Shown one piece after another: positions 61,600 through 64,000 of a DNA stretch of 64,000 bases. The notes under the pieces are model-generated. The model saw nothing but the letters and a program-made list of their open reading frames with translations, did no database searches and was not told where the DNA came from. Source of the DNA: Renibacterium sp. (GTDB taxonomy: Bacteria; Actinomycetota; Actinomycetes; Actinomycetales; Micrococcaceae); NCBI GenBank assembly GCA_017419405.1, contig JAFOLH010000006.1, positions 248,001 through 312,000 on the forward strand. Reading direction: 5' to 3'. Numbering within the stretch: the stretch's first letter is position 1; each line of letters begins with the position of its first letter. Both the position numbers and the translations under genes were made by a program.

Positions 61600-62676
61600 A
61601 TGGCCGGCAACAGCGCGCAGAAACAGGTTCCGTACGTCGTCACCCTGGGCACCGCAGGCGGTCCCAGATGGTGGCAAGAACCCGACCACACGGTGCCCCG
61701 GGCCGGCATCGCAACCGCCGTCGTCGTGGGCGATTCGGTCTACTTGGTGGACTGCGGCGACGGAACCGGCGCCAATCTGGCCCGCTCCGGCCTGGGTTTC
61801 GAACGGCTGCGCGGGATCTTCCTGACCCATCTGCATTCGGACCACGTGGCCGGATTGGGCAGCCTCCTGCTCTTCGGACTGTACGAAATGGCCTCGGCCG
61901 AATCGCGAGTCCAAATCTACGGCCCCGGCAATCGCGGCGGCTATCCGGGCTATTCCCCGGAACAGCTCAGCCGCGCCGTCGGCGGGAGCAATCCCACTCC
62001 GGGCACCGAGGAGATGGTTGAACTCCTGGTCCGGGCACATGCCGCCGACCTCAACGAGCGGATCCTGGACAGTCGCCGGGCCCGACCAGACGAGGTCTTC
62101 GCAGTCCACGATATTCCCCTTCCGGAGCAGCTCGGATTCGATCCGGAAACCAATCCGACCCCGTCGCATGAACCGTTCGTGGTGTTCCGGGACGATGCCG
62201 TGACGGTCAGCGCGGTGCTGGTCCGGCATCCCCCGGTCGCTCCGGCTTTCGCTTTCCGCTTCGACACCGCAGCGGGTTCGGTCACCATTTCCGGAGACAC
62301 CGCTGCCTGCGAAAACGTGGTTGCACTGGCCCGTGATTGCGATTTGCTGCTGCATGAAGCGATCGACCTCGAGTGGGTGCAGAGCAGATTCCCAGCCTCC
62401 GCCGACCAGCGCTCCGAGGCGGCGAGGTCGCACCACCTCAGAGCCCATACCAGCGTGGCCGAAGCCGTGGATATCGCGCAGCGCTCGAACAGCCGCCAGC
62501 TCGCCCTGCACCATCTCGTTCCGGGGAATACGCCGCGCCAGCGTTGGCTCGACTGGGCCAGCGGTTTTCCCGGGCGTTTTCACGTGCCATCGGATCTGGA
62601 GGTGATTCCCTTCGGGTACCAGGAACTCGCGGATCCGGGACTCGCTGCGGCACCCGGAGCGAACCGTGCGCGCTGA
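61600..62676 (+). CDS. Metallo-beta-lactamase-fold hydrolase
   Basis: A 358-residue MBL-fold enzyme: IFLTHLHSDHVAGLGSLL gives the HxHxDH zinc motif, SGDTAACENVVALARDCDLLLHEA the next ligands, and LALHHLVPG the last histidine. It resembles RNase Z/arylsulfatase-like members, but no tRNA exosite is seen; the substrate is unknown. ATG at 61600 has GAAAGGAC upstream. The MHS transporter start overlaps its 3' end by 11 bp, so both are one operon, probably for uptake and hydrolysis of one compound. Confidence 0.88.
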   Translation: MAGNSAQKQVPYVVTLGTAGGPRWWQEPDHTVPRAGIATAVVVGDSVYLVDCGDGTGANLARSGLGFERLRGIFLTHLHSDHVAGLGSLLLFGLYEMASAESRVQIYGPGNRGGYPGYSPEQLSRAVGGSNPTPGTEEMVELLVRAHAADLNERILDSRRARPDEVFAVHDIPLPEQLGFDPETNPTPSHEPFVVFRDDAVTVSAVLVRHPPVAPAFAFRFDTAAGSVTISGDTAACENVVALARDCDLLLHEAIDLEWVQSRFPASADQRSEAARSHHLRAHTSVAEAVDIAQRSNSRQLALHHLVPGNTPRQRWLDWASGFPGRFHVPSDLEVIPFGYQELADPGLAAAPGANRAR

Positions 62677-64000
62677 AGCCGACGCCCCGAGCGAACTGAA
62701 CAGCTCCGCCATGCGGCGGATCCTGGCCTCCAGTTTCATCGGCACCGCCATCGAGTACTACGACTTCATCCTGTACGCCACCGCGGCCAGCCTGGTTTTC
62801 GGCCAAGTCTTTTTCGCCAACCTCGGACCAGGCCTGGGCTTGCTCGCCTCGTTCGCCACGCTCGCGGTCGGCTACCTGGTCCGGCCGTTGGGCGGGGTGA
62901 TCTTCGGGCATTTCGGCGACACCGTCGGCCGTAAAAAGATGCTCATCATCTCGATGACCATGATGGGCGTGGCCACGACGACCATCGGTTTGCTGCCGGG
63001 GAGCGATCAAATCGGCCAGCTGGCTCCACTGCTCCTGATCATGCTGCGCATCGTCCAAGGCGTCGCCGTCGGCGGCGAATGGGGCGGTGCCGCCCTGATG
63101 GCGATGGAACACGGGCCCAAGAACCGCCGCGGGCTCAGCACTTCGTTCGCGAACGCCGGCGGCCCCGCGGGTGCCATCCTGGCGACCTTGGTAGTGGCGG
63201 TCATGGTGCCGCTCTCCGGAGACGGATTCCTCAGTTGGGGTTGGCGGGTGCCATTCCTGCTGAGCGTGGTGCTGATCGCCGTCGGCATGGTGATCCGGTT
63301 GAAAGTCGCCGAAAGTCCGCAATTCGAGCAGCTTGCCGAAAAAGCCAAGCAGAAGAAGATCCCGTTGCTCACCGTGCTCCGCCGGCAGCCCAAGGCCTTG
63401 CTCGTCACGTTGCTGGCCTGCAGCGGCTTCTATTACGTGCAATCGCTGATCACGGTCTGGGGACTGTCGGTCGTCAGTGCCCGGGGTGCTGATCCCGGGC
63501 CGATCCTGGTCATGAAAGCGGTGGCGGCCTGTTTGTTGTTGATCACCACGTTCTACTTCGCGAATCTGAGCGACAAGCTGGGACGGCGACCAGTGCTGAT
63601 TGCCGGAGCAATCGCGGCCGCGGTGCTGATCTACCCGCTGCTCCTGCTCATCGACACCGGAAACAGTTGGGCCTATCTAGTGGTCCTGCTCATCGGCAAC
63701 GGCCTGATTCAGGGCTGCCTCTACGGCCCTATCGGCGCCTTCACCGCGGAACGGTTTCCGCCGGAGACCCGCTACACCGGAGCTTCCTTGGCCTATCAAG
63801 GAGCGTCCACACTCGGCGCCGGATTCACTCCGGTGATCGCGAGCAGTTTGGTCTTGGCCGCCGGCGGCGGAATGTGGCTTTTGGGCCTGTTCAGCGCCGT
63901 CGTGATGGCGATCGTCGGCTGGTGCGTCTTCGTCACCACGGAAGCCGTGGTCAAAGAGCCGCCGGAAATCCGGCACGCCGCCGTGGACGGGGCCGAAGGC
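62666..64000 (+). CDS. MFS transporter of the metabolite:H+ symporter (MHS) family, cut by the window end
   Basis: 445 residues are visible with no stop by 64000. The N-terminal half has SFIGTAIEYYDFILYATAA and VRPLGGVIFGHFGDTVGRKK, the MHS signature; GGEWGGAALMAMEH and a second SDKLGRRPVLIAGA loop follow. About twelve membrane helices are seen, so only a short C-terminal tail should be missing. MHS members import dicarboxylates, betaines or aromatic acids with protons. GTG at 62666 has GGAG upstream and overlaps the metallo-hydrolase gene. Confidence 0.92.
   Translation, partial: MRAEADAPSELNSSAMRRILASSFIGTAIEYYDFILYATAASLVFGQVFFANLGPGLGLLASFATLAVGYLVRPLGGVIFGHFGDTVGRKKMLIISMTMMGVATTTIGLLPGSDQIGQLAPLLLIMLRIVQGVAVGGEWGGAALMAMEHGPKNRRGLSTSFANAGGPAGAILATLVVAVMVPLSGDGFLSWGWRVPFLLSVVLIAVGMVIRLKVAESPQFEQLAEKAKQKKIPLLTVLRRQPKALLVTLLACSGFYYVQSLITVWGLSVVSARGADPGPILVMKAVAACLLLITTFYFANLSDKLGRRPVLIAGAIAAAVLIYPLLLLIDTGNSWAYLVVLLIGNGLIQGCLYGPIGAFTAERFPPETRYTGASLAYQGASTLGAGFTPVIASSLVLAAGGGMWLLGLFSAVVMAIVGWCVFVTTEAVVKEPPEIRHAAVDGAEG

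Overview
This window is a high-GC actinobacterial chromosome segment. Gene content and order (smc-mutM-rnc-rpmF-yceD-coaD, thiL-DUF3515-ddl-gpsA-plsC-murA, divergent leuCD/IclR, ilvBNC) point to a member of the Micrococcaceae, close to Arthrobacter. That assignment is inference from synteny and protein character; no 16S rRNA gene is present.

Layout. 1-5.4 kb, minus strand: housekeeping genes coaD, yceD, rpmF, rnc, mutM and the N-terminal part of smc. 5.4-7.6 kb, plus: a class I/II aminotransferase and a spermidine-synthase-like protein. 7.6-12.4 kb, minus: thiL, DAK2, recG, rsmD as an overlapping chain. 12.5-16.0 kb, minus: a cassette of a DUF5134 membrane protein with a Met-rich loop, a PepSY membrane protein, a BlaI/CopY repressor and an M56 metallopeptidase, preceded by a perfect 46-bp palindromic operator. 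16-21 kb: DUF3515 lipoprotein, then the coupled murA-plsC-gpsA-ddl chain. 21-24.6 kb: leuCD, a divergent IclR regulator and DUF1697. 24.7-27.4 kb: tRNA-Glu, tRNA-Gln and a 736-aa heptad-repeat membrane protein under a probable repressor site. 27.5-34 kb, minus: esterase, HAD hydrolase, gltX, FAH-family protein, ilvE, leuB. 34-39.3 kb, plus: a two-component system and an FtsX-type ABC transporter. 39.4-49.5 kb, minus: metG, serA, ilvC, ilvN, ilvB, ilvD and a 2-hydroxyacid dehydrogenase. 49.6-53.2 kb: tRNA-Lys followed by an AT-rich block with a second two-component system and three small membrane proteins. 53.5-64 kb: a sulfur-scavenging cluster (SfnG-like monooxygenase, MetY-like sulfhydrylase, CoA-binding protein), an Egghead-like glycosyltransferase, a Gly/His-rich peptide, an S1/P1 nuclease, two DUF202 proteins, and a LysR / metallo-hydrolase / MHS-transporter locus cut by the window end.

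The metabolic theme is branched-chain amino acid synthesis: ilvB, ilvN, ilvC, ilvD, ilvE, leuB, leuC and leuD lie within 27 kb. ilvBNC has a readable attenuation leader, a 15-residue peptide MQIGILVVLTRRVTE that appears to be translated from a leaderless transcript and is followed by an intrinsic terminator.

The less ordinary material is the putative copper-type BlaI/M56 cassette, the AT-rich SHOCT/two-component block, the Fur/Zur-like box with the Gly/His-rich peptide and zinc nuclease, the heptad-repeat protein, and a set of intergenic palindromes, one of which occurs as an exact 24-bp sequence in two places 37 kb apart.
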